From: Fusarium oxysporum f. sp. lycopersici 4287
Taxonomy: Eukaryota > Ascomycota > Sordariomycetes > Hypocreales > Nectriaceae
Length of the DNA: 64,000 nt
Assembly: GCF_000149955.1 (NCBI RefSeq)
Contig: NC_030992.1
Coordinates: 510,584 to 574,583, forward strand
Direction: 5' to 3'
The position numbers were made by a program, and so were the translations under genes. Positions 44,545 through 54,946 of the stretch are shown here, in pieces; within the stretch, counting starts at the first letter, position 1; every line of letters begins with the position of its first letter. The notes under the pieces are model-generated. The model saw nothing but the letters and a program-made list of their open reading frames with translations. It was not told the DNA's origin and searched no databases.

Positions 44545-45430
44545 GGTGGTGGTTGAAAGAAAGAATGTGAGTTAGTTGAACGAGTGTTGGGTTGGAAAGA
44601 AACGAATGAACAGAAAACGAATGTCTACCAGAGATGCTTGCTGAGGTTCTACTTACACGTCCTCAGCTCATGTTATATATGGAATCGAATAATGTCCTAT
44701 TACGAGGTGGTGAAAGAGCCTGATTGGCGGAATAATAAGACGGAAACAATAGATTCTCCATCGTGAGAAGTTGATCCATAATTCTCGTTTTGCTCAAGGA
44801 CAGGGCTTTTGTGTCTGTGCTCTTCCGGTTTCTCAATCTCCTAATGTGGTCCATCTCCCCGGTATGGCATGTCATCGTGCCAAATGGGGCAGTTTTTGGC
44901 ATCTTGTTGACACCCGTGTAATTATCCCTTGTCATGGACCAGTTCTTTGGCATTGTCGTCGGCGAACCTTATATTAAGCTTCGAGGAGATACTTTAATAG
45001 TCTTTGAGTTTACCTATTTTATGCTTAAAAAATACTGTCAGTCGAATTTCGTTTCACCCAAGCCGATGCGAATTTGCTCAATGGAAATTCTTACTCGCAC
45101 TTTCATCAGTCCCGGAGCTGCTTCAAGAGTTCACATGGAAGCTCGTATTTTTGCAATTCATCTCCGCCAAAACATCCTTCGTTTCAGGCCATGATCAGAT
45201 AGTAAAATCGTACGGAATTTGCCGTTAGCGTCAGTCTACTCTACTCTTTGGTGGTGCTGCTGATGGTCTGTTTCATGTTCCAGCGCTTGGTTCATCCTTA
45301 ATCTGGGACAAGCAAGGTTCATCCGAACCCGCGCATAGAAATGGATCCGATAAGTGGATATAAGATCGCATCTGAGTCTTCGGACTATTTAATCCTTTGA
45401 GTGATGGATTTTATCGGAAACAATTGTCAC
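44545..45430. other. Intergenic region
   Basis: Upstream DNA of the CBM1 protein gene, then AT-rich sequence. The forward ORFs at 44584-45228 are short, overlapping and featureless. Confidence 0.5.
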
Positions 45431-45511
45431 GATGCCTTGATCTATAAATTTTGACTTATACGCGTATCCCTTATAGCACATGAGCTGAACCCGAGGTTGC
45501 TTCAGCCAAAT
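45431..45511 (+). repeat. Copy A of an 80-bp duplicated block
   Basis: Matches 50513-50590 at roughly four bases in five, including ACGCGTATCC and ACCCGAGGTT. Differences such as TAGCACATGAG here against TGGCACGTGAG there are G-to-A changes, so this copy looks RIP-altered. It directly precedes the monooxygenase relic. Confidence 0.7.
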
Positions 45512-46614
45512 GGAGGTGGTCCCAGTGGCCTCTTGAAAGCCTACCTCTTATCGAAACTCGGTGTTCAAGTCTCTCGTCATTGAACGCTACCTAGAAAGAC
45601 TTAGAGCGCCCAAAGCTTATGCGCTCTATCCCAGGTTACTCGAGATATGTCGCCAGTTTGGCCTAGACGTGGATCATATTAGAAGCCTAGGTACACCAAG
45701 AGATAATACATATTAGGTCAATTTCCTTATAACCCTCTCTGGTGAAGTCTTAGGATAGCTTATATATAAACGTATAGATAAGGGTGTTCTCGATTATATA
45801 CCTGAGATAATCCACAATATCGCCCAGCCGGATTTTAAGGATTATCTCGGTGAAAGGTTATCGAATAAGTATTGCGTGGATATTCAGAAAGGAGTGCCGT
45901 TTATTTCTTTGGCGCAGTCCAAAGTTACAGTCACGACTGTGGTTGAAGAACGCGCGACTGGGTAACTAAACTATTCAAGATCAGATCAAAGTATTTTATA
46001 GCCTGTGACGGCGCCAAGAGTAAAGTCTGCCAGCACGTGGGTATCGAGAGCGACGGCGAAGACTCGTTTGGGTTTGATACCACTCGTTTCTATCATGACA
46101 AACATTACTGACATATTCTACTTATACGAGACTATGATGATGATTCATTTCAGCGCAAACCTTCGGGAGGTCGTAGGTGATCGCGTAGGCATGCTCCACT
46201 GGTTTTTCGATCCCCGGTATCTGGCTTACTATCGCCTATAATCTCTCCGGAAATGCCGTCATTATCACCCATTTCGACTTTGATAAGTACCCAGTTGATA
46301 CGCGGAATAAAGATCTCTGCCAACAGGTGCTCAAGGGAGCCATCGGTAAAGATATGTCCCCTAAGGTCTTGAGCTACTGCCCCTGGATCCTGAGTCGAAA
46401 AGTTGCAAAAGCATACCAGGAGAGAAACGTATTTCTTACAGGAGATGCAGCGCATTTGTTTCCACCCACGGGAGGTCTAGGTCTTAACTCGAGTTTTGCA
46501 TATGCTTATAACCTTGCTTTCAAAGTTGCCCATGCCCTTCACCATCCTTCCACTCTTACCCTTCTCGACTCTTATACCGAAGAGCGCAGACATGTTGCCG
46601 AAGTGAGCTCATGA
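45512..46614 (+). pseudogene. Relic of an FAD-dependent aromatic-ring monooxygenase
   Basis: Recognisable pieces of a PheA/TfdB-type flavoprotein occur in order but in changing frames with stops. They are GGPSGLLKAYLLSKLGV (FAD-binding start), ERYLERLRAP-like text, YPRLLEICRQFGLDVDHIR, a CDGAKSKVCQHVGIES block, and the second FAD motif VFLTGDAAHLFPPTGGLGLN followed by a helix ending in YTEERRHVAEVS. Several stops are TAG at positions expected to be tryptophan or glutamine. No intact frame remains. AT-rich surroundings and the RIP-like changes suggest an inactivated duplicate. Confidence 0.78.
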
Positions 46615-47304
46615 CAGAGTGTCAAAAACGGACGGCAGATCTGACTGAGAGGCAGAGCGTTGACAGATAGCTTACGACTAGGCCGCCGTTGATTGATAGT
46701 TTTGAGCTTAGGATATCTCAACGAGATACGACGTGAATAGGGTTGTATTAGCTACCTGTGCTAACTGTAGGGGCCTACCCCCCCTGCACTATTTGGCCGT
46801 AACACGAGATACATTAAGCCAAAACAGCAAAAGATTATAATTAACTCAGAGTTTATATGTTATTAAGCACCAACTTAAATTCTAGCAGAGAACAAGCTCT
46901 TAATTAGTAAATTGAATTATGTACATCTATGCATAGGCGATGTCATTGGCGAGAGCATTAGCCCTGTCCTTGTAAAGATTATAATAAATAAGTTAAGTAT
47001 AAGGCTCAAAATACCTAGCTTATAGATACTTGTAAGTACTTATATAAAAAGGTTAAATATTTATAAATGTTTAATTTAAGGAAATACTTATATAGAAGCA
47101 AGACTGTAAAGAGAATTAGGCTAGCCGACCTTTCTGAAAACCTGCCCGGCTTGTTGTGTATCATGATCCCTCGGGGTAAGGTAGGTGAATCTCTCCTCGT
47201 GGAAGCTTCCTAGGTAAAAGTTTATATTGGGAGTGACCTAAAGACTAACAGCCTTAGAATCCTTATAACTATTACCCTATCGTTGCCTGGTCTCGGATGC
47301 ACAC
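46615..47304. other. AT-rich, probably RIP-degraded sequence
   Basis: Roughly 46840-47110 is strongly AT-rich and has no coding frame. It resembles degraded repeat DNA, but no terminal repeats or element core can be identified. Confidence 0.45.
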
Positions 47305-48091
47305 TTAAGCAGTAGTACCAGCCTTGGCTTGAGTGTTGCTGTTGGCATTCTTGTTGGCGTTGGTACCAGTTTTCGCTGCTCCGTTGGTAGCACCAGCGTT
47401 GGCGTTGTTACCAGCCTTCTTGCCCTTCTTTCCACCCTTCTTGCCTTTCTTGCCTTTCTTTCCCTTCTTTCCCTTCTTTCCCTTCTTACCCTTCTTACCC
47501 TTCTTACCCTTCTTACCCTTCTTTGCTCGGGCTACAAGCTCGCTAGCTTCCTCTTCGATGTCTTCCTCGACATCCCTGGTGGTAAGCTCATTGGTGTCTT
47601 CTTCGGAATCTTCCTCGATGTCTCGCGCTTCAAGTTCCTCAGCGACTTCATCTCGCTTGCCATTCTTGTTGCAGTTATTGGTAGCCTTGGCAGCAGCCTT
47701 GCCGTTGGCTCCTTGGTGATGGCGGGCGACGAGTCCCTCGACGGCTTCCTCGTCCTCATCGTCTCGCTTGGCCTTGCATCCCTCGACCGCCTTGGCCTTG
47801 GCGCCCTTGGCCTTGGCACCCCCATGATGGGGCTATCCTTGTTAGTTGATGAATGGGTAGAGAAAAGTGGAGGAACTTACATCTCGCGCCTCAAGGGCAT
47901 CGAAGACGGGGAGTGCTCTGACTGGAAGAGCAGCAGCAGCCACCAAGGCCTTGCAAGCTATCAGCTAGACACTAACAAGATTGCAAAGAGTCACTTACCG
48001 CAACTCGTCCAACGCGAACGCGTGGGACACGGTTGTCCTGGGCAAGGGCCTGAGCGGCAAGAGTGGCGACGATAACATTAGAGAAATACAT
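47305..48091 (-). CDS. Secreted low-complexity protein with (Lys-Lys-Gly) repeats
   Basis: Three exons (48091-47999, 47949-47881, 47832-47305) with 49- and 48-nt introns give 229 residues. The signal peptide is MYFSNVIVATLAAQALA. Exon 2 encodes an Ala/Val-rich stretch ending LEARD. Exon 3 starts PHHGGAKAKGAKAKA and carries two Lys-Arg sites (near 76-77 and 113-114), each followed by an acidic stretch. Variants of LEARD/LVAR recur, then ten tandem Lys-Lys-Gly units (about 157-186), then an Asn/Ala/Thr-rich tail. It has two cysteines only. The coding frame lacks an ATG in exon 3, so ORF finders miss it. Possible roles are a Kex2-processed propeptide or a polycationic surface protein; none is established. 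Confidence 0.75.
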
Positions 48092-49124
48092 CTTGAAGGA
48101 TGAAAGATATGAAAGAGGTTAAATGAGTTCTGAACAGCAGGTAAAGAGAGAAGTAATGCAGATTGAGTAGGACCAGCCTAGTACTAATTAGAGAAACTTG
48201 AAGATATTGCGTCAAGCAAAGCTCAAGTAGATAAAGAATAGAAGTAAGTTGAGTTGGTTGATGAGAACAATTTGTGATAGACATGCCAAGCTTTATATAG
48301 CTCTCATCTCGACTATGTTCATCTACGCTAATACCCTATTTGCCCAGATCCCATGCTCTTGGAGCAGCTTCCCGTGCTCGTCTCGTAATTCAATAGTAGT
48401 CAAACGTAAGCGACAAGACCAGACCCAAAATGTTTTGAAGTTTCTGCAAGCAATGCCGTACTCCCTTATATTCGAGATCCGAATTAACCGATCTATACGA
48501 GTGATAGTATCCCCAGACTATAGGTCTCTTATTAGAAGACAAGTGTGGTGCTGGGACGGCTAGAACGGCCAATTATGAAACTCGGGTCCCGGCCGGAAGC
48601 CGACAAGCTGGGCCTGTCTGTTAAAAGCGCCAAAGGTTTAATCATAAGTTGTTAGTGGAAATTGAAGCTTGGATAATTTTCGCCGGTTTCAAATGATTGG
48701 GCGACCCCTGACGGCTATTACGCTTTGGATGAACCATTCTTTGTTTCGTCTTGGCGTTTCAAGACTGTTATTAAAAGCCGGGTAACCGTCCAATTACGAG
48801 GAAACCAATTAGAACGCCAAGAATTTTAAGGCTGGGATACAGCCAAAGCCAGGCCGTCCTACAGACGGCTCTAGTCTCCTTTCAAATTCTAAGACAGCGG
48901 AAATTCGAGGAATTCTCATTTGAATCTTCTTAGCTTTCAGTAATTCTTAGCGTTAGATAGGATAATGTGGCGGCTTGAATAAAACAAAAACGAATTAAAC
49001 TGTAAGGACCCCTTTGCCACTATCTCCAAAGTTCTATACAGAATACCTCTTACACAGGAGTGATTGTCAATTTAGTAGCTTCCTGTATGCTATACTGCCC
49101 ACTATGCTTGCGACCTGCTACCTG
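48092..49124. other. Intergenic region
   Basis: Upstream DNA of the repeat protein. No supported ORF, and no clear repeat. Confidence 0.5.
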
Positions 49125-49979
49125 TCACTTAATAGAGAAGGTTTCTAGTGCCCTATGCGTATCCTCCATCGCCTCACCATCCATTTTGCCATGAACATAT
49201 GCTTCTCCAATGAGAATCATGTGCCTCTTGTCAGTTGTCTCTCTCAAGACACCTGGAACAGAACAACCCAGGAGGATGCATATAAAATCTCCTTCCTTGG
49301 TATCTGGTGGATAAAGTCCCAAGACAGTCATGGATTCCTGGGTTGTTGAAGTGCCCTCACTGACACTTTCAGTCTTCTCATACACACCACTCGTATCTCT
49401 ATCGGGTATCCGGTCTTCGCTCCCGTGATCGTCACTTGATTCCTCCTTCACCGACTCTTTGTCTTTTGACTCTTCGCCGCTCGATTCTTCGCTGGCTTCC
49501 TTGTTATCCTCGACCTGTTCGTTGCCCTCTTTGTCATTTACATCACTATTGTCGGTCTCTTCATTGTTACCCTCAGCAGTGGACTTGCTATCATCAACAT
49601 TCTCAATTGTCTGGCCATTAACCTCCCCACAACTGTTCTCATCGTTATTCTTAACATAGCCGCTTTCCTTTCGTTCACTCTTCTCGCTAATGACCTCGAT
49701 AGCAGCTTCATGTCTTGCACTTGCATGATCATCACCCTTGTCGTCATTCAAGGCTCCAGCCTGCTCTTTGTCGTTCCCGTGCTCAACAGTGATTATACTC
49801 TCACTCTCCTGCCTCGTAATATTGTTAGAGGAAGTTCCTTCGTCCTGAGCTTCCTCTTGCTCTTCTCCATGGTCATTGGGTGCCTCTTCTTGTTCCGGGC
49901 CTCCTTTTGTGGACTCTTTTCCAGGAATTGCTGCTTCGTCTCTGTCTCGGGAGAGGAGAGGACGATCAGCTAAAGACAA
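49125..49979 (-). CDS. Acidic low-complexity ORF ending in a HET-family C-terminal tail (possible fragment)
   Basis: The frame is open from about 50050 but has no ATG near its start; the nearest start-like codon, at 49979, is TTG. Most of the 284 residues are Glu/Asp/Ser/Asn-rich and disordered. The last 65 residues match the tail of HET-domain proteins, including the one at 13505-15526: KEGDFICILLGCSVPGVLRE, then MILIGEAYVHGKMDGEA. Just upstream the same frame reads NRRFF, also common before that tail. No HET domain precedes it. It may be the last exon of a lost gene, or a fragment into which acidic repeats expanded. Whether it is expressed is unknown. Confidence 0.5.
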   Translation of the reverse strand: MSLADRPLLSRDRDEAAIPGKESTKGGPEQEEAPNDHGEEQEEAQDEGTSSNNITRQESESIITVEHGNDKEQAGALNDDKGDDHASARHEAAIEVISEKSERKESGYVKNNDENSCGEVNGQTIENVDDSKSTAEGNNEETDNSDVNDKEGNEQVEDNKEASEESSGEESKDKESVKEESSDDHGSEDRIPDRDTSGVYEKTESVSEGTSTTQESMTVLGLYPPDTKEGDFICILLGCSVPGVLRETTDKRHMILIGEAYVHGKMDGEAMEDTHRALETFSIK

Positions 49980-50512
49980 GTTCGTTTTCTTTTGATCAGC
50001 TTCTCTGGTCGGCTTGAATCCGTGAGCTCTGAAGAATCGCCTGTTTTATGTAATATTTGAGACCTGCTTAAGGTACTTGAAAAGCATATCTGAGTGACCT
50101 TATAGAATTTTACTAATATTAAGGTTACTACTATTAAATATATTGGCAATTTTAAGATAATAAAGATATACCCTCTGGTACTATAATCAGGCCACCTGAC
50201 CATCTGTATATTAATTAGTAATAAGAGTTCCTTTGGCAAGGTCTTGCTGTGGAATTGGTTGAAGAAATGGGCTGGGACGATTGGGCTATCAGTATGGGAA
50301 TGATTCCAAGTGAATCCAAATCAGATGGAAGAGCTACAGAAATTCCCGTGATAGTGTAAGCGTAGTTATTAAGAATCCAATTCATTGATTGATGACAGCT
50401 TATTATTTGTCTAATGTTATGAGAAGATCATACATACAGCTTGGAATGACGCGAGTCGACATTCCGGGGACAGAATTTACAGGTATCACCCTATAACTAT
50501 TATACCCTCCCC

Positions 50513-50590
50513 GATCCCTTGATCTTTAAATTTCACTTCTACGCGTATCCTTATGGCACGTGAGCTAGACCCGAGGTTTCTTTGGCCAAA
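50513..50590 (+). repeat. Copy B of an 80-bp duplicated block
   Basis: Partner of 45431-45511. This copy keeps CACGTG and more G/C pairs, so it looks closer to the ancestral form. It lies about 110 bp before the Zn2Cys6 start. Confidence 0.7.
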
Positions 50591-50638
50591 CCCGAATCGG
50601 GTTTGGACCCGAAAACATCTTTGCAAAGCAGACCCGAA
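50588..50638. promoter_or_regulatory. Cluster of ACCCGAA motifs with a 17-bp palindrome
   Basis: AAACCCGAATCGGGTTT (50588-50604) is a perfect inverted repeat around one base. GACCCGAA follows at 50606-50613 and 50631-50638. The complement TTCGGGT contains a CGG half-site. The cluster lies 61-111 bp before the Zn2Cys6 start codon, and the motif recurs before the aminotransferase gene. Confidence 0.65.
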
Positions 50639-50698
50639 GCCCCGCCTGAATCATCCCAGACTCATATCAATTGAAACGCGAAATCGGAAACAGAGACA

Positions 50699-52701
50699 AT
50701 GAGAACGACAATTGCGTGTGAGAGGTAACTAACCACATCTGCGGACTCGTTTGTACAGTTCTAATGCGGTCGTAGATGCAGGTAATACCCCTCTTCTAAG
50801 ACCTAAGACTGCGTCTGACCACCATCAATAGAAGATCCAAAGTCAAATGCAGACACAATGGTCAACCCCCTTGTGCAGGCTGCATAAAGAGTGGTTGTAC
50901 CGAGACTTGTGTTCTGAGTGGTCCAGTATTGGGGCAAAGCTTAGGGTCTAAGAGGCCTGCTAAAAGACAGCGGCTGAGTGTTGATCAGTCGCAAACAGAT
51001 ATCTTCGGAGATGTTTGGCAAGATATCAATCAAGCCTTTGAACAGACGTCACGAGCGCAAGTGATATCTGCTATTAACTTGTTCAGGGCTCAGTTTCCTG
51101 AGTTTGGATTTCTTCATCCGGATGATCTTGAGTATTGCGAAGATGAACTCAGTATAGTTCAGAAACTGCGACTTCTTGTCGTTGTTGCAGTGTCACACCG
51201 ATATGCAGACTCTTACACCGCAGATATCAACAACAAGAATATTCTGTTTATAGCCAACGAGGTGCAGAAAAAGCTAACGAGTGGTCCGAGCCTAGCTCTT
51301 GTCCAGACCTTTCTCATACTTTCGCTCTGCAACTGGGGAGACGGAGATGGCTTCAATGCATGGATGCATTGCGGCATCGCTACAAGAATGGCTCAAGGAC
51401 TACTCAGCACTGGCTTCGCAAGTTGCGGCAAGAGAGAAACACTCTCGGAACTCGAGAAGAGAACATTGTGGACTTGCTTCAAGATGGATAGACTGCTAAG
51501 TTGCGGAAAGAGACGACAGGCTATGTTCCCTGATGGAGACACGCACTTCTCCCTACCGGTGAATGACACCCAGTTCCTCTTTGGGCAGAGTCCACAAACA
51601 GCACCGGTAGATGACAGTCTGAGAAGCTATGGGCCAGATGATCATCTTGTTCTTCTCATTCAAGGTTTACGTATCTGGTCAAGAGTTCATACGTGGATTG
51701 CTGAGGGCGGTAGAAGACAGCCTGGTATGACTGAGCCAGAGCAGTGCCCGTTCAATGAGACTTCGGACTGGAGTAAGATGAGGCAGGCTTTGATCAAGTG
51801 GCGAGAGTCTCAGGATGCGTTGATGAAGTATCCTGCTACGAAGGTATCGGTGCATGCTCAGCGAGGACAAGCCGAGAGGTTTGGATACATCAACTTGGTC
51901 TACTATGTCAGGTAAGCACCAACCGCCTTAATGTGAATCATGATACTGATCAGTCGTAGTTTACTCTTTCTCTGCCGAGAATTTATCCCTTTCAGTCCGG
52001 TAGATGAAGTCAAACCTCGCGGCCCCATCGAACCACCACTCCTCAAAGTCCGAGGCCCCGATTCTTTCTGGCTCCAAAACGTCTTCGATCTCTACGACGC
52101 AGCATCCCAAATATCCTCTCTCCTCTCCGATCTCGAACACGTTGGCTGTCCCCTCCGCACACCCTTCTCCGGCCTATGCGCCTTCTCCTCCACACTGTGG
52201 AGTATATACGGCGCAGCGTTTCCAAACTTTATGGGCTTCACGCCAAGTCAAACCTCTGATGCTAATGCTCAAGCTGAAAGAACCATGGCTGTTCTTGTGA
52301 GGATAGGCAAGGTTTGGAGATTGGCGGAGGAGTGGATTGATGTTCTTAACACGGCGAAGAGTATCATGACGAGGTTTAGTGAGGGGCGGAGGATTAAGAG
52401 GTCAAGGTATGATTATCCTGAGTTGGAGGATTCGATTCATCTTGCGCCGTTGCAGGGGATGCCGAGGCAGACGTTTGATAAGCCTGCGGGTTTGGTCTCG
52501 GCGGATGATGGGTCGAAGTTGCATCAGTTGGTGGCGGGTGATGCTGAGCAGGGTGTGGATACAGATGGGCTTGGATTTCTAGAGGAGACAAGTGGAAATG
52601 AGTTTGTGGGTGAGGGCTGGTGGAGGTTGTTGTCGTTTTGTGATGATCCGCATCTCTTGTCGACGAGTATGGATAATATGGGTGATGAGAATGTAGCTTA
52701 A
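50699..52701 (+). CDS. Zn2Cys6 transcription factor encoded with a 6-nt microexon
   Basis: Four exons: 50699-50724, a 6-nt microexon 50776-50781 (ATGCAG), 50832-51911 and 51960-52701, giving 617 residues. Only this splicing yields ACERCRRSKVKCRHNGQPPC followed by AGCIKSGCTETC, a full zinc cluster (C-x2-C-x6-C-x7-C-x2-C-x8-C). Other joints give stops or lose cysteines. The body has a fungal-specific domain: HCGIATRMAQGLL, then RTLWTCFKMDRLLSCGKRR. Introns are 48-51 nt with normal GT-AG ends. Nuclear regulator, upstream of and in line with the aminotransferase. Shared GACCCGAA motifs suggest it controls itself and that gene, which is inference. Confidence 0.87.
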
Positions 52702-53014
52702 ATCCATTTTCGCTTGTTCCTCAAATTCGAATGTTCTTCCAATAACCTTTTTGCGTATCTTGGTGAGAGGATAGTTTCAATGTTGAAAGTTGTTATACCA
52801 TTCATTCGCATCTCCTCGAGACCCGAAAAGAGTATCCAGACCCGAATTGCGTGTTCTAAGCCGAGTGGCTTCGGCTCCACCTCAAACTTGATAAGAACCG
52901 ACAGAACATCATTCTCTTCTTTATAAAGCCATTCAATCATCTGTCCAAATATTTCTTCCCATTTCTTTATCTAAGTGCTCATCTACTAAAAGGACAACTT
53001 TCTTACAAGATACA
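52702..53014. promoter_or_regulatory. Promoter region of the aminotransferase gene
   Basis: 313 bp between the regulator's stop and the aminotransferase start. Holds two GACCCGAA copies. Confidence 0.6.
52820..52846. promoter_or_regulatory. Two GACCCGAA direct repeats
   Basis: Copies at 52820-52827 and 52839-52846, 19 bp apart start to start, identical to the motif upstream of the neighbouring Zn2Cys6 gene. About 170-195 bp before the aminotransferase ATG. Confidence 0.6.
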
Positions 53015-54385
53015 ATGGGCGACCTTCAACTCTCCTCGGCCTCAGAGCCCCATCTCCTGCACCGTTCTCTTCTTACCCGTCCAGAGACCGTAACATCTGC
53101 GTCAGGCATCTGGATCACCCTCTCATCCGGCCGCAAGATCCTCGATGGCTGCGCAGGCGCTGCAGTCGCCATCATCGGGCATGGAAACACTGAAGTCCGC
53201 GATGCAATGGTCGAGCAGATGTCAAGCGTGTCATACGTGCACACCATGGCCTACACAACAGACAGTGCAGAGAACCTCGCAAACTATATCCTAGAGGGAG
53301 AACCTTTTGACTTGACGAGAGCGTACTTTGTAGGCTCGGGTAGTGAAGCTATGGATTCAGCGATGAAACTTGCTCGGCAGTATCATGTTGAGAATGGACA
53401 GCCACAGCGAACAAAGTTTGTTTCGAGAAGACAGGCTTATCATGGAAACACTATCGGAGCTATGAGCGTCGGTAGTTTCGTGGCGAGAAGGGCGCCATAT
53501 GAGGGCGCTATCCTTCTCGACAATGTGAGCTACGTTAGTCCAGCGTATGAATACCGAGTTCGAAAAGACGACGAAACAGAACAAGACTATGCCCAAAGAT
53601 TAGTCGACGAGCTCGAGGCAGAGTTTCAAGCCGTCGGTCCAGACACCATCATGGCTTTCGTTGCAGAAACAGTTGGTGGCGCAACAGCAGGATGTATCAG
53701 TCCTCCAGCTGGATACTTCGAAGGTGTTGGAAAGATCTGTCGAAAGTATGGTATTCTTCTTATCCTTGACGAAGTAATGTGTGGAATCGGACGATGCGGT
53801 ACATTCTTCGCCTTTGAGCAAGACGGCGACGTTCGTCCTGATATCGTGACCACAGGCAAAGGACTTGGAGGCGGATATGCTCCTATCGCCGCGACGTTGG
53901 TGCATAGAAATATCATCGAGACGTTGAAGAAGGGAACAGCGAGTTTCAACCATGGACATACGTATCAAGCTCACCCTGTAAGTTGTGCAGCTGCACTAGC
54001 GATTCAGAAGATTATCCGTCGAGATAACCTGATAGCTCGCGCTGCTACCCTCGGAGCTCGATTACATAAATGTCTTGTCGAAGTCTTTCAAGGTCTGGAG
54101 TTTGTGGGAAACATTAGAGGGAGGGGGTTGTTTTGGGGTATTGAGTTTGTGAAGGATAAGAAGACCAAGAGGCCGTTTGATAGCAAGATTCGGTTTGGTG
54201 TCAAGGTTCAGGAGAGGGCTTTTCAGTTGGGTTTGGCTGTTTATCCTGGTTCTGGGACTGCGGATGGAAAGCAGGGTGATCATGTTATTGTTTCGCCGCC
54301 GTTGACGATTACGGAGGATGAGATGGATGAGTTGCTTGTGTTGTTGAAGAGGGCTTATGATGATGTCGCTGCTGAATTTAGCTAA
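53015..54385 (+). CDS. Class III (omega) PLP aminotransferase
   Basis: Intronless, 456 residues. Family blocks are LDGCAGAAVAIIGHGN, YFVGSGSEAMDSAMKLARQY, QAYHGNTIGAMSVGS, ILLILDEVMCGIGRCGTFFA (PLP-ring Asp) and DIVTTGKGLGGGYAPIAATL, with the PLP-binding lysine. HTYQAHPVSCAAALA and a late GIEFV block follow. Class III enzymes transfer amino groups from omega-amino acids, ornithine, GABA, beta-alanine or amines. The substrate cannot be read here. No targeting signal is obvious. It is next to the Zn2Cys6 gene in the same direction, with shared motifs. Confidence 0.93.
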   Translation: MGDLQLSSASEPHLLHRSLLTRPETVTSASGIWITLSSGRKILDGCAGAAVAIIGHGNTEVRDAMVEQMSSVSYVHTMAYTTDSAENLANYILEGEPFDLTRAYFVGSGSEAMDSAMKLARQYHVENGQPQRTKFVSRRQAYHGNTIGAMSVGSFVARRAPYEGAILLDNVSYVSPAYEYRVRKDDETEQDYAQRLVDELEAEFQAVGPDTIMAFVAETVGGATAGCISPPAGYFEGVGKICRKYGILLILDEVMCGIGRCGTFFAFEQDGDVRPDIVTTGKGLGGGYAPIAATLVHRNIIETLKKGTASFNHGHTYQAHPVSCAAALAIQKIIRRDNLIARAATLGARLHKCLVEVFQGLEFVGNIRGRGLFWGIEFVKDKKTKRPFDSKIRFGVKVQERAFQLGLAVYPGSGTADGKQGDHVIVSPPLTITEDEMDELLVLLKRAYDDVAAEFS

Positions 54386-54946
54386 ACAACACTAAATCCT
54401 AGAGTCATTTTAAGAGGAAGTTCCCGTAAAGGTCAGACCAGACTCGATCGGAAACAAGATGTGTTCCACAGTCGACGGATTAGTCACTGAATGTAAGTAA
54501 CTGTATCATGCTCGATAGTCCTGACACCCCCGTTTCTTGGCGTAAGCAATCACTTGAGAGACAACAAGGAGTTTTAAAAACTTGTTTTGAAAGCTATAGT
54601 CGCTAGACCTTGCTTTCCAGAGGAGTGGCAAAGGTTCCATGATGCATAGAAGTTCAGGGCAGAGCAATAGCAGCAGTACTCAAGATGTGGAATCTGCAGT
54701 GATGTTATTACAAGCATTACATTCTATTTAAAGTAGAAATTCTTGCTTATTGGCTCGTTTATCAATGCTTACTATGGCCATGGGGCTAAGAAGAAGCCTC
54801 CCGTAAGCTGCATATTTGCATCCTTCTGGGGTGAGGCTGTGAGGACTGACCAGATGGCATTCTTACAGTAAACACCAGTCACTGCACAATGGCAATGATT
54901 TTTTATTTCCTTGCACGCTTTAATCTACTCTTAGTTTTGTGGCAAG
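54386..54946. other. Intergenic region
   Basis: 3' flank of the aminotransferase and 5' flank of the membrane-protein gene. Nothing supported. Confidence 0.55.

Larger units (their letters stand above)
49980..50698. other. Intergenic region with promoter motifs for the Zn2Cys6 gene
   Basis: The first part is AT-rich. The last 200 bp hold the duplicated block and a group of ACCCGAA motifs listed separately. Confidence 0.55.

Noticed and set aside
47329..48075. 248-codon Leu-rich forward ORF
   Set aside because: Antisense to the Lys-Lys-Gly repeat; the reverse-strand three-exon gene explains the sequence, with a signal peptide and regular splices.
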